DNA of 64,000 nt from Sulfurisoma sp. (GCA_030691075.1 JAUYFI010000185.1:62001-126000); one strand, 5' to 3'; counted from the stretch's first letter, positions 8,998 to 16,181 are shown. Notes: generated from the letters alone by a model not told the origin. Numbers and translations are program-made.

Positions 8998-10243
8998 ATG
9001 GGCAGGCTGACAGATGTTCAACTGCGAAACTGGAGCAAGGCCGGCAAGCCGGTAGCGAAGGCGGACGGCGACGGCTTGACTTTCACCCTGTCGGAAAAAG
9101 GAACAGCCGCGTGGACGTTGCGCTATCGCCACGGCGGCAAGCGCAAGGAACTGACCCTTGGGGCGCTATCCCGATATCCCCCTGACCAGGGCGCGCGAGA
9201 TCGCATCAGCGAAGCGCGCCGAAGTGCAGCAGGGCGTGGACGTGGGGACCGAGAAACGCCGGGCGGGACAAGAGGCGGCGCGGGCGTGGTCATTCGAGCG
9301 CCTGGCCGATGATTACCTGGCGAAGGCCGCTACCGGCGGCAAGCCTTTATCCGATTCAACCATCAAGGGCCGGCAGCAGCAGCTACGGGACTACGCATTC
9401 CCGAAAATCGGCAGCATCAAGGCCGCCGAGGTATCGCCCGCCGATATTGTCGGCATCGTTGAGGCGACCGCCACGAAATCGTTGCACGTCGCCCGGCTGG
9501 TGCTGATCGCCATTCGTGAGGTTTTCTCGCACGGCGTGGCGCGCCACGTTGTCACGGCGAACCCCTGCGCCCATATCAAGGCAAAGGCCATCATCGGCGG
9601 CCGGCCGGATCAACGCGCGCGCGTCATGCTGGCCGATGCCGAGCTGGGGGCGATGCTGGCCGGGGTTGATGGCATCGGCAGACAGAATGCCTTGATGGTC
9701 CGCATTCTGCTCGCCACGGCAACGCGCATCGGCGAGCTGGTGCGGGCCGAATGGGAGCACGTGGATTTCGACAAGGCGGAATGGACGATCCCGCCTGAGC
9801 ATGCGAAGAACGGCAAGCAATTCGTTATCCCGCTCGCGCCGATGGTGGCGGGCTGGTTCGCCGAGCTGCATGCAATGGCCTTCGGTTCACGCTACGTCAT
9901 GCCGATCCGCACCCGCTTCAACGGCAAGGAAGGCGACGCGCATATGGAGCCGACCAGCCTGAACGCGGCATTGAACGCGCTGGCGAAGAAGCTGGCCGGC
10001 AAGTGCCGCCGATTCACCCCGCACGATCTGCGCTCAACCTGCCGCAGCCATTTGGGCGCGCTGGGCGTTGACGTGCTGATCGCCGAGCGATGCCTGAATC
10101 ATTCCCTTGGCGGGCTGGTGGCGATTTACGACAAGCATGATTACTTGACCGAGCGCCGCCGTGCCCTTGAGCTTTGGGCGGCGAAAATCGCCAGCGTAGA
10201 AAAAGGCGAGGGCTTTAGCATTGTGCTCTTGAAGCGAGCATGA
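8998..10243 (+). pseudogene. int: Phage P4-type tyrosine integrase, frameshifted
   Basis: The N-terminal Arm DNA-binding domain is read from 8998 (MGRLTDVQLRNWSKAGKPV, then DGLTF and WTLRYRHGGKRKELTLG). The rest is read from about 9158 in the next frame (LGRYPDIPLTRAREIA onward). Removing one G from the GGGG run at 9160-9163 joins the two frames exactly into the family text LTLGRYPDIPL. The catalytic part is complete: Arg in TATRIGEL, HDLR in TPHDLRST, His in LNHS, and Tyr in AIYDKHDY. The intact protein would be about 415 residues, normal for the family. It is either a pseudogene or a sequencing error in a short G run. Confidence 0.88.
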
Positions 10244-10350
10244 TATATGAATAACTATTCCCATATGTCATACATTCAAAAGTCGTCTACTTTCCGCTTT
10301 CGGCGATCCCGCGCCGACACCCAAGCGCAACCCGACCCCTGCAAAATGCA

Positions 10351-10461
10351 CCGGGACAGCCGGGACAACCGGGACACTTCCCGCAAACCCGCATGGCTAC
10401 GCGGTTTCGTCTCGAAAAATATGCCGTTTGCACCGGGACACCGCCGGGACACGCCGGGACA
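10351..10461 (+). repeat. Two clusters of three CCGGGACA direct repeats
   Basis: CCGGGACA occurs at 10351, 10360 and 10369 (spacing 9) and again at 10433, 10444 and 10454 (spacing 11 and 10). Each cluster begins GCACCGGGACA and ends GGGACACTT. The spacing near one helical turn and the place inside an element with a primase-type gene suggest iterons or an operator. A copy of the related TGTCCCG/CGGGACA inverted pair lies at 11641-11669. Confidence 0.7.
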
Positions 10462-10538
10462 CTTTCTCGCGGGGCGTGGCACAACGTCGCACGGTTTCGG
10501 CGAGGCGGCGGCATTCGGGCCGGATTTCGCCCCGTCGC

Positions 10539-10562
10539 GCCGTCCCGCCATCGCCGACTTTT
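10539..10562 (+). repeat. Interspersed element copy in the island gap
   Basis: Reads GCCGTCCCGCCATCGCCGAC then TTTT. It is intergenic and in plus orientation. One base (AG to T) differs from the consensus middle. Confidence 0.65.
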
Positions 10563-10590
10563 CACTGAATCCGCCGACCCGGGGGATCCC

Positions 10591-11082
10591 ATGAATCCGC
10601 TCGAAACCCTGTCCCGCGCCGAGGCGGTTATCGACCTGTTGCGCGTCAATCTGGCCGGCGACTTTTGCGCCACGCTGGCGACGAACGCCGGCCCGCACCT
10701 GATCGAGGCGCGGCAGGATTCCGGCGTCGCCGCCTGCGAGCTGGTGGCGCACCTGATCCGCGATGCGCGCCGGGACATTGCCGCCCGCCTCGCCGAGGAA
10801 GCGGCAAGCGCACCCGCGCCGCCAACCCGTGCGCCTGCGGCTGCGCCAGCGAAAAAGCCGCGCAAAGGGATAACTGCCTCCCCCGTCCCGCGTGCTCCTG
10901 AAAAGACAAAGCGGCGGCCCTTGCCTCTCAACTTAACTGATACTATATTTAGTGCCAATGAACCAGCAAACCAAGCTCTTTGCGGCGATCCGGGCGAACC
11001 CAAAAGCGGTACGCTTTACCGATGCCTGCAAGGCGGCGGAGTTGCTGGGATTCATTCACAAGGGTGGGCGGGGATCGCATAG
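10591..11082 (+). CDS. Hypothetical island protein
   Basis: 163 residues from the ATG at 10591 (MNPLETLSRAEAVIDLLRVN). The first 80 residues look like an alpha-helical domain (AVIDLLRVNLAG, ACELVAHLIRDARRDIAARLAEEA), followed by an Ala/Pro-rich linker and a basic stretch (KKPRKG, KTKRRP). No family was recognised. The last 130 bases overlap the promoter and start of hicA in another frame, so the true end might be shorter in function. The frame is open upstream to 10393, but that part covers the repeats and looks non-coding. Confidence 0.45.
   Translation: MNPLETLSRAEAVIDLLRVNLAGDFCATLATNAGPHLIEARQDSGVAACELVAHLIRDARRDIAARLAEEAASAPAPPTRAPAAAPAKKPRKGITASPVPRAPEKTKRRPLPLNLTDTIFSANEPANQALCGDPGEPKSGTLYRCLQGGGVAGIHSQGWAGIA
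10921..10949 (+). promoter_or_regulatory. Predicted promoter of the island hicAB pair
   Basis: TTGCCT (10921-10926) and TATATT (10944-10949) are separated by 17 bases in an AT-rich island within very GC-rich sequence. Transcription would begin only a few bases before the hicA ATG at 10958, so the mRNA may be nearly leaderless. Confidence 0.6.
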
Positions 11083-11203
11083 AGCCTATGCCCGCACGGG
11101 CGAGCCGGTGGGCTTGAACTTTCAGAATCGCGGCGGCAACATCCCGCCCTACCAGGCGCGCCAGTTGCTCGCAATGATGGATAAATACGAGGCGAAATCA
11201 TGA
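10958..11203 (+). CDS. hicA: HicA-type toxin (mRNA interferase)
   Basis: 81 residues from the ATG (a GTG two codons earlier is possible). HicA toxins have a double-stranded-RNA-binding-like fold and cleave mRNA. The catalytic histidine lies in GGRGSHRAY, and the family ending GGNIPPYQARQLL is present. It is followed with ATGA overlap by a HicB-type antitoxin, which fixes the identity of the pair. It lies inside the integrative element, where such pairs often stabilise the element. Confidence 0.85.
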   Translation: MNQQTKLFAAIRANPKAVRFTDACKAAELLGFIHKGGRGSHRAYARTGEPVGLNFQNRGGNIPPYQARQLLAMMDKYEAKS

Positions 11204-11559
11204 AACAGCATTACCCCGTCGAACTGCATTGGAGCGCCGAAGATGCCGGATGGATCGCCACCTTTCCCGATCTGCCGGGCTGTTCCGCATGGGGCGCAAC
11301 GGAAGCCGATGCCCTGGCCGAATCGCAAGGGGCGGCGGCGGCGTGGCTGAAAGCGTGCAAGGCGGCCGGCAACCCGATCCCCGCACCGTCGCCGCTGGCG
11401 AACGATGCCGACTATTCCGGCCGTTTCGTCATGCGGATACCCAAGCGGTTGCATGCCGACCTGGCGAAGTCCGCGAAGCGGCAGGGCGTGAGCCTCAATC
11501 AGTACGTGCTGTACCTGCTGACCGCCCGCGCTGCCGCCAGCGGCGAGGCGCGCGCCTGA
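11200..11559 (+). CDS. hicB: HicB-type antitoxin with ribbon-helix-helix C-terminus
   Basis: 119 residues. Residues about 5-60 form the HicB RNase H-like domain (YPVELHW, GWIATFPDLPGCSAWG, ADALAE). Residues about 72-105 form an Arc/MetJ-type DNA-binding domain (GRFVMRIPKRLHADLAKSAK, SLNQYV). The antitoxin neutralises HicA and should repress the pair's own promoter. The start overlaps the hicA stop by four bases. Confidence 0.87.
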   Translation: MKQHYPVELHWSAEDAGWIATFPDLPGCSAWGATEADALAESQGAAAAWLKACKAAGNPIPAPSPLANDADYSGRFVMRIPKRLHADLAKSAKRQGVSLNQYVLYLLTARAAASGEARA

Positions 11560-11579
11560 ATCACCGGGGGGAAACCACA

Positions 11580-11684
11580 ATGAGCGGCGACGCATGGCGC
11601 CACGCGCCGAACCTGAACGACCCGAGCGCGGCGGCCGAGCTGTCCCGTTTCTTGTCGAAAAACGGGACATCCGTCGCGCGATAG
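11580..11684 (+). CDS. 34-residue small ORF
   Basis: A short ORF with a clear ribosome site (GGGGGGAAACCACA before the ATG) encoding MSGDAWRHAPNLNDPSAA and on to SVAR. It contains the perfect inverted repeat at 11641-11669. No family was recognised. It could be a small peptide gene or simply the transcribed frame around a regulatory hairpin. Confidence 0.35.
   Translation: MSGDAWRHAPNLNDPSAAAELSRFLSKNGTSVAR
11641..11669. repeat. Perfect inverted repeat TGTCCCGTTT / AAACGGGACA
   Basis: Ten-base arms at 11641-11650 and 11660-11669 with a nine-base loop. The arms contain CGGGACA, the core of the repeat array at 10351-10461, which suggests one DNA-binding protein for both. There is no T run, so it is not a typical terminator. 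Confidence 0.65.
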
Positions 11685-11742
11685 TTCGCCACACGGCGCA
11701 AGCAAGGCCGTGACATTGCCAGAAATGGCGGAAAGGCGAGCT

Positions 11743-11979
11743 ATGAACTCCAAAGCATTACCCAATCCGGCGCACTTGGCGGCACTGGAAAAAATCCCGG
11801 CGGCAGCGCGCCGCATGGGAATCTCGATCAGCAGCGTCTATCGTGAATTGAAGGCCGGCCGCCTGGCCGGGCCGCTGGTGAAAACTGGCGCGCGCGCTTC
11901 GGCGCTTCCTTCCGAAAGCGTTGATAGTTGGGTGGCGGCCCGCATTGCCGAGGCAACGAAGGCGAGGGGTGAACAATGA
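11743..11979 (+). CDS. AlpA-like helix-turn-helix regulator / excisionase-type protein
   Basis: 78 residues from the ATG at 11743, preceded by GAAAGGCGAG; a GTG at 11710 would add eleven residues. The core AARRMGISISSVYRELKAGRLAGPLVKTG is a MerR/AlpA-type winged helix-turn-helix ending in the usual V.SWVAARI. P4 AlpA-type proteins control integrase expression and excision. Its stop overlaps the next gene's start by four bases. Confidence 0.7.
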   Translation: MNSKALPNPAHLAALEKIPAAARRMGISISSVYRELKAGRLAGPLVKTGARASALPSESVDSWVAARIAEATKARGEQ

Positions 11980-12257
11980 GCGAAATCGTCATGCGCGATG
12001 CCGTGCGGGAAACCGTCCGCTGCCTGACTGGCGCGCAATACATTCTCGAAAAGACATACCCAGAGGGCGACGCCCCTGCCGGAGTGCTGCCGGCGCTTAT
12101 CGTGGCCATTGCGATCAATCGCACGGCTGAAATTGCCGCCGACATCGGGCCGGAATTGGCCGCGATCAGCGAGGCGCTGCGGGAAGCGTCGCCGCCCGAC
12201 CTTGAAGGGATCGAACGCGAGCTGTATGGCATCGCTTCCGCTGTCGATAGCAAGTGA
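11976..12257 (+). CDS. Hypothetical island protein
   Basis: 93 residues (MSEIVMRDAVRETVRCLTGA...). Predicted mainly helical and acidic, with LPALIVAIAINRTAEIAADIGPEL in the middle; it does not look like a true membrane segment. No family recognised. It overlaps the AlpA-like gene by ATGA, so the two are probably translated together. Confidence 0.6.
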   Translation: MSEIVMRDAVRETVRCLTGAQYILEKTYPEGDAPAGVLPALIVAIAINRTAEIAADIGPELAAISEALREASPPDLEGIERELYGIASAVDSK

Positions 12258-12267
12258 GGGGGAGACG

Positions 12268-12741
12268 ATGGCTGAACTCTTTGACGAGGCGCTGAACGCG
12301 CCACTGCAATTTGACCTTGGCGACCTGCCTCCTATCGCCGTTGGTTCGCAGTTAAACGGCATGGCCGGTACCGACTTCGCCGCTGCGGATCGCTGGGCAA
12401 GCGATGCCGCTTATGCGGCGGGCAGCGAGATCGAGGACGCGCGCCAGATGCCGGCGGTAATTCTTGGAACAACGATTGCAGCGGCACTGCATTACTCGGC
12501 CAGTCTGCAAGCGGACGGAATGGCCGATCTTGCGGACGCGATCCGCGAAGCCGGCCAGCGAATCGCCGAGGGGCTAAAAGGCGGCAGCGATGGCGGGGAG
12601 TGGCTTTTTCCGCAGCGTCGCCGCTGCTGCCCTGGGGCGTTTCGACCAGACGGCCGATTGGCTGGGGCTGGCCGGCGGAAAGAACCAGGGCCGGGAATAC
12701 CTGCCGCTGAATCCGAAGCGAGCCGACACGAAGCCGGGTAG
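12268..12741 (+). CDS. Hypothetical island protein overlapping the primase gene
   Basis: Up to 157 residues from the ATG at 12268, preceded by GAGGGGGAGACG. The first 110 residues (MAELFDEALNAPLQFDL..., GTTIAAALHYSASLQADGMADLADAIREAGQRIAEGL) look like a real globular protein. The last 50 are arginine-rich and overlap the next gene in another frame, so this end may be out of the natural frame. Function unknown. Confidence 0.5.
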   Translation: MAELFDEALNAPLQFDLGDLPPIAVGSQLNGMAGTDFAAADRWASDAAYAAGSEIEDARQMPAVILGTTIAAALHYSASLQADGMADLADAIREAGQRIAEGLKGGSDGGEWLFPQRRRCCPGAFRPDGRLAGAGRRKEPGPGIPAAESEASRHEAG

Positions 12742-14770
12742 TTTCACGATCAACCGCGATTCCGGCGCGTGGGCGGACTTCGCCGACGATGCCAAGGGCG
12801 GCGACCTTGTGAGCCTGGCGGCATACATGCACGGCAGCAAGCAAGGCGAGGCAGCGGCGCGCCTGGCGGACTTCCTGGGCATTGAAAAACCCGGGGCGCG
12901 GAAACGCGCACCAGCGAACGAACGCGAGGCGGGCAAGGGGAAGGTATCGGCCGCCCCGGAAAAACCGCAGCAGCGGCCGCGTAGTGAGTCAGACGGGCCG
13001 CCGGGCGACGTGTGCATCATGCCTATTCCCGACGATGCACCGGCACCGCCGGCAGCGCATGCGCGGCACGGCAGGCCGTCGCAACGCTGGCCCTACCTGG
13101 CGGCGGACGGGCGCGTGAACTTCTACCATGATCGCTACGAACCCAAGGCCGAAGGCGAGCGCAAGCAATTCGCACCCTTGACGTTGTGGCGGACGGCGGC
13201 CGGCCGGCTGGCGTGGCAATTCAAGGCACCGCCCGCGCCGCGCCCGCTGCATGGCCTGCCGACGTTGGCGACGAAGGCCGGGCCGGTAGTGCTGACCGAA
13301 GGCGAAAAGGCTGCCGACGCGGCGGCGATCCTGCTGCCCGGTAGTCCGGTGCTGACCTGGCAGGGCGGCGCGCAAGCCGTGGGCAAAGCGGATTTTTCGG
13401 CGCTGGCCGGGCGCGAGGTTTGGCTATGGCCTGATGCCGACGAACCCGGCGAGCGTGCCATGCAAGCGGCTGCGGCGGCGCTGGTGGCGGCCGGTGCGGC
13501 GAACGTGAAACGCTTTGACCTGGGCATGTTCGCGGCGACGCCCGGCGAGGAAAACGGCGCGGCCGTGCTGACACCAGGCGAGCCGCTGGCGAGCGGCGAC
13601 GATGCCGCCGACCTTGTGGCACGCGGATGGAATGCGGCGCATATGGCCCTGATCCTGGCGCGATCCGGTGCGCTGGTGCCATGCGATCCGGCCCCGGCAA
13701 AAGTCGGCGCTGGCGATACGGCGACGGCGGACACCGGTAGGCAATCGAGCCGCTTCGATTTGACCGAGCGCGGCGTGATATTCAACGACCCCGAGCGCGG
13801 GGCGCGCTGGGTATGCGCCCCGCTTGACGTTGTGGCGCTGGTGCGCGATCCGCATAACGCGGGCTGGGGGCTGCTCTGCGAATTCGCCGACCCGGACCGG
13901 CAGCCGCATCGCGTCATTGTGGCGATGGCGCTATTCCGTGGCGACGGTGCCGAGGTGGCGGGCCTGCTGTTGGATCGCGGCTTGAAGATCGCGCCGAAGG
14001 GTAAGCCCCTGCTGTTGGAATACCTGCAATCCGCCCGCACCAGCAAGCGCGCCCGAATCACGAACCGCACCGGCTGGCACGATGCCGGCGCGGAGGGCGC
14101 GGTATTCGTGTTGCCAGACCAGGCCATCGGCAGCGGCGGCGACGAATGGATTTTCGAAAGCGAATCACCGGCGGCGAACACCTTCAGGGCGCGCGGCACG
14201 CTGCAACGCTGGCAGCAGGAAGTCGCCGCGTCATGCGAAGGCAATAGCCGGTTGGTGTTCGCGGTATCCGTGGCCTTCGCCGCACCGCTGCTCTATCTGG
14301 TGGGCGCGGAGGGCGGCGGGTTTCACTTCCGCAGCAATTCATCGGACGGCAAAACGACCGCGCTGGCGGGCGCCGAGTCGGTGCGCGCGGCCGCGATCGC
14401 CGAGGCCGGCAAAGCCATCCTCGAACTTCCGAAACTCTGGCTGCGGCCGCACGACGAAGTGGTCGAATGCATCGTCAAGGTCAGCGGCCGGGAACTGGTC
14501 GAGGAAGCCTGGCGCGAGGGACGCGGCATCCTGTTCCTGACGCCGCATCTCGGCTGTTTCGAGATCACCGCGCAGTACTACGCCAGCTTCCGGCCGATGA
14601 CCGTGCTCTATCGTCGCCCCAAGCAGGCCTGGCTCGCCCCCATCATCGAGGACGGTCGCGGCGCCAACCCGCGGCTGGCGCCGGCCGACATGTCCGGTGT
14701 GAAAAAGCTGCTCAAGGCGCTGAAGAACGGCGAGGCCGTCGGCATGCTGCCCGACCAGGCGCCCGGTTGA
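12590..14770 (+). pseudogene. Chimeric ORF: DUF927-type primase/helicase cut at Walker A and joined to htrB1
   Basis: A 726-codon ORF with two unrelated halves. Residues 1 to about 593 are an island-encoded primase/helicase: an N-terminal zinc-finger-like/primase region with FTINRDSGAWADFADDAKGGDLVSL, a TOPRIM-like part (GPVVLTEGEKAADAAA, VWLWPDADEPGE), and a DUF927 domain (RFDLTERGVIF, ITNRTGWHD, FVLPDQ) that ends at the P-loop SSDGKTT (Lys588). From about residue 597 the text is a lipid A acyltransferase (AIAEAGKAILELPKLWLRP, TPHLGCFE). The ATPase core after Walker A is gone. The ORF stops at 14770 because of a second lesion in the htrB part. Confidence 0.85.
13699..13722 (-). repeat. Interspersed element copy inside the primase/helicase gene
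   Basis: Reads AAAAGTCGGCGCTGGCGATA then CGGC on the plus strand. It encodes AKVGAGDTA between the TOPRIM-like and DUF927 parts, in a linker region. Confidence 0.7.
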
Positions 14771-14897
14771 GCCGCTCACCGATCCCGCTGCGGTGAATCG
14801 CGCCATCGAAAGCCTGATCCGCGAGTGCCCGGAGCAGTATCTGTGGGGCTACAACCGGTACAAAAAACCGGCGGGCGCGCCGGAGCCGGCCGTGTGA
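14375..14897 (+). pseudogene. Remnant of lipid A lauroyl/myristoyl-type acyltransferase htrB1
   Basis: The middle of an LpxL/HtrB-family acyltransferase reads from about 14380: AIAEAGKAILELPKLW, ILFLTPHLGCFEITAQYYAS with the catalytic HxxxxE (HLGCFE), and AVGMLPDQAPG. The N-terminal third is missing, replaced by the island. After 14768 the frame shifts and about 75 codons are missing. The family C-terminus resumes at 14769 (EPLTDPAAVNRAIESLIREC, EQYLWGYNRYKKP) and stops at 14897. It therefore has a lost 5' end, an internal deletion and a frameshift. A complete paralogue lies at 17367. Confidence 0.88.
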
Positions 14898-14901
14898 CAC
14901 C

Positions 14902-14932
14902 ATCTGAGTCCGCAACAATCTGAGTCCGCAAC
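14902..14932 (+). repeat. Tandem pair of ATCTGAGTCCGCAAC, left flank of the toxin-antitoxin strip
   Basis: ATCTGAGTCCGCAAC occurs at 14902-14916 and 14918-14932, directly after the htrB1 stop. A near-identical third copy, GTCTGAGTCTGCAAC, lies at 17106-17120 beyond the VapC stump. Confidence 0.7.
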
Positions 14933-14934
14933 GC

Positions 14935-14952
14935 TTGCCAAAATTTGCCAAA
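14935..14952 (+). promoter_or_regulatory. Direct repeat TTGCCAAA, likely ParD operator
   Basis: TTGCCAAA at 14935-14942 and 14945-14952 are spaced ten bases apart, one helical turn, 18 bases before the antitoxin ATG. Ribbon-helix-helix antitoxins commonly bind such paired sites to repress their own operon. This assignment is inference. Confidence 0.45.
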
Positions 14953-14969
14953 TTGTCTAGGCTTGTTGC

Positions 14970-15209
14970 ATGAGCACAATGAACATTTCCCTCCCGGACT
15001 CCCTCAAGTCCTTTGTGGACGAACAGGTTAGCCAGCGCGGCTACGGCACCAGCAGCGAATACGTGCGCGAACTGATCCGCACCGATCGGGATCGGCTGCA
15101 TCTGCGCAGCCTGCTTCTTGATGGCGCCGCTTCGCCTCTCGCCGCACCTGTCGATGACGCCTATTTCGATGGGCTGCGTGAACGCGTCCGCCATCGCGCT
15201 CGCGGGTGA
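14970..15209 (+). CDS. parD: ParD-type antitoxin
   Basis: 79 residues: an N-terminal ribbon-helix-helix DNA-binding region (MSTMNISLPDSLKSFVDEQV, GTSSEYVRELIR) and a C-terminal toxin-binding tail ending FDGLRERVRHRARG, the usual ParD layout. A second ATG at 14979 gives an equally plausible start. Its last four bases overlap the parE start (GTGA), so the pair is co-translated. Confidence 0.9.
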   Translation: MSTMNISLPDSLKSFVDEQVSQRGYGTSSEYVRELIRTDRDRLHLRSLLLDGAASPLAAPVDDAYFDGLRERVRHRARG

Positions 15210-15538
15210 AGGCAAAGCCCGTCATCCCGCGTGAGCTGGCCAATCAGGATGTCGATGACGCCATCGATTACTACCTGAGTGAAGGATCGGAGAAGGCCGC
15301 GCTTGGGTTCATCGAAGACTTGGAGCAGGCCTATGCCCACATTGGCCGCTATTCGGCCACCGGTTCGCCGCGTTACGCCCACGAACTGAACCTCCCCGGT
15401 CTGCGCGTCTGGTCGCTGAAGCGCTACCCGCATCTGGTCTTCTATGTCGAGCGCGACGACCACATTGACGTCTGGCGGGTGCTTCACGGTCAGCGTGACA
15501 TTCCGGCCTGGCTACGCGAGCCGGACGACAGGACATGA
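15206..15538 (+). CDS. parE: ParE/RelE-superfamily toxin
   Basis: 110 residues from a GTG start. The sequence follows the ParE pattern: ANQDVDDAIDYYLSEGSEKAALGFIEDLEQAYAHI of the N-terminal helical pair, GSPRYAHEL, then the beta-sheet core LRVWSLKRYPHLVFYVER, DHIDVWRVLHGQRDIPAWL. ParE toxins poison DNA gyrase. All family blocks are present, so the toxin is probably functional, and the adjacent ParD is intact. Confidence 0.9.
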   Translation: MKAKPVIPRELANQDVDDAIDYYLSEGSEKAALGFIEDLEQAYAHIGRYSATGSPRYAHELNLPGLRVWSLKRYPHLVFYVERDDHIDVWRVLHGQRDIPAWLREPDDRT

Positions 15539-15597
15539 CATCTCGACCAAGTGTTGCTTCAGAACTGGGTGCCGCGATTGAGGATGGAGAATCTGCG

Positions 15598-15849
15598 ATG
15601 AACCTTTGCTACCCCGCAAGCGTGAAAAACTATGGCCCGCGAACGGTCGGCCTGTTTTTTCCGGATGTTCCCGAAGCGGCGACTGTCGCAAAAACAGTGT
15701 CGGCGGCGATCGACCAGGCCCCCGATGCCTTGGTGGTGGCCCTCTCGGCCTATGTGGACGACGGCCGTCCCATTCCCGCCCCCAGCCGGGCCAAGCGCGG
15801 CCAGTCAGTAATTTTCCTGCCGCCCATGGCCGCGCTGGGCGAGCGGTGA
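15598..15849 (+). pseudogene. Truncated HicB-like antitoxin, orphan
   Basis: From the ATG at 15598 the product MNLCYPASVKNYGPRTVGLFFPDVP through DDGRPIPAPSRAKRGQSVIFLPP matches the HicB N-terminal domain. HicB proteins of this type go on for about 50 more residues with a helix-turn-helix after the LPP segment. Here the frame ends almost at once (MAALGER, stop 15849). There is no hicA partner directly beside it. The frame is open upstream to 15535, overlapping the parE stop, but that part is not HicB-like. Confidence 0.65.
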
Positions 15850-15921
15850 GCATGGAGAAGAGCATTTCGCCCGTCACGGCATAGTTGGCCCGTGAGAAGC
15901 GTGGCCCCTGATCGTTGTGAC

Positions 15922-15950
15922 TTTACGAACGGACGTTTTCGTCCGATAAT
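15922..15950 (+). promoter_or_regulatory. Predicted promoter and operator of the second hicAB pair
   Basis: TTTACG (15922-15927) and GATAAT (15945-15950) are 17 bases apart. The spacer contains a perfect inverted repeat, CGGACG TTTT CGTCCG (15930-15945), well placed for autorepression by HicB. The hicA ATG is only seven bases after the -10 box, as in the island hicAB pair. Confidence 0.5.
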
Positions 15951-15956
15951 GCGACC

Positions 15957-16169
15957 ATGACGGGGAACGAATTCATTCGCAAGGTGAAGGCGCTCGGCAA
16001 GGCGAGAAAAGTGACTGTGACGCTCAATGCATCGCGGGGCAAGGGCAGCCATCAAACGCTTTACTTCGGCACAGCCTTCACCATCGTTCGCAACCCGAAA
16101 GACGAGTTGAAAACCGGCACATTCCATGCGATGTGCTCGCAGCTTGACATCAAGCCACATGATTTGTGA
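15957..16169 (+). CDS. hicA: HicA-type toxin
   Basis: 70 residues (MTGNEFIRKVKALGKARKV). The catalytic histidine sits in GKGSHQTLYFG, and the C-terminus LKTGTFHAMCSQLDIKPHDL is typical of the HicA subgroup. It is followed after 12 bases by a full-length HicB. The two together form a complete type II module, unlike the truncated HicB just upstream. Confidence 0.88.
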   Translation: MTGNEFIRKVKALGKARKVTVTLNASRGKGSHQTLYFGTAFTIVRNPKDELKTGTFHAMCSQLDIKPHDL

Positions 16170-16181
16170 AAGGAGCACACC

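Larger units (their letters stand above)
10244..10590. other. 347-base gap with repeats, no convincing gene
   Basis: A plus-strand ORF (10247-10594) spans this gap, but its product is low-complexity and arginine-rich with no family resemblance. What stands out is two groups of CCGGGACA repeats (10351-10376 and 10433-10461) and, near the end, one copy of the interspersed element (10539-10562). Confidence 0.6.
8928..14372. mobile_element. Decayed P4-like integrative element
   Basis: The stretch between zapD and the htrB1 remnant holds a tyrosine integrase with an Arm-DNA-binding N-terminus, a repeat array, HicAB, an AlpA-like helix-turn-helix protein, small unknowns and a DUF927-type primase/helicase, all on the plus strand. 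This is the gene kit of P4-like satellites and related islands. The integrase is frameshifted, and the right end is lost because the primase/helicase is cut at its Walker A motif and joined to a chromosomal gene. No tRNA and no attL/attR pair could be found. Confidence 0.75.

Noticed and set aside
10351-10461. CRISPR array
   Set aside because: The repeat unit is only eight bases with spacers of one to three bases inside each cluster, and there are no cas genes.
10247-10594. 115-residue ORF in the island gap
   Set aside because: Its composition is arginine-rich, it is built over the repeat array and interspersed element, and it lacks a family or a clear ribosome site.
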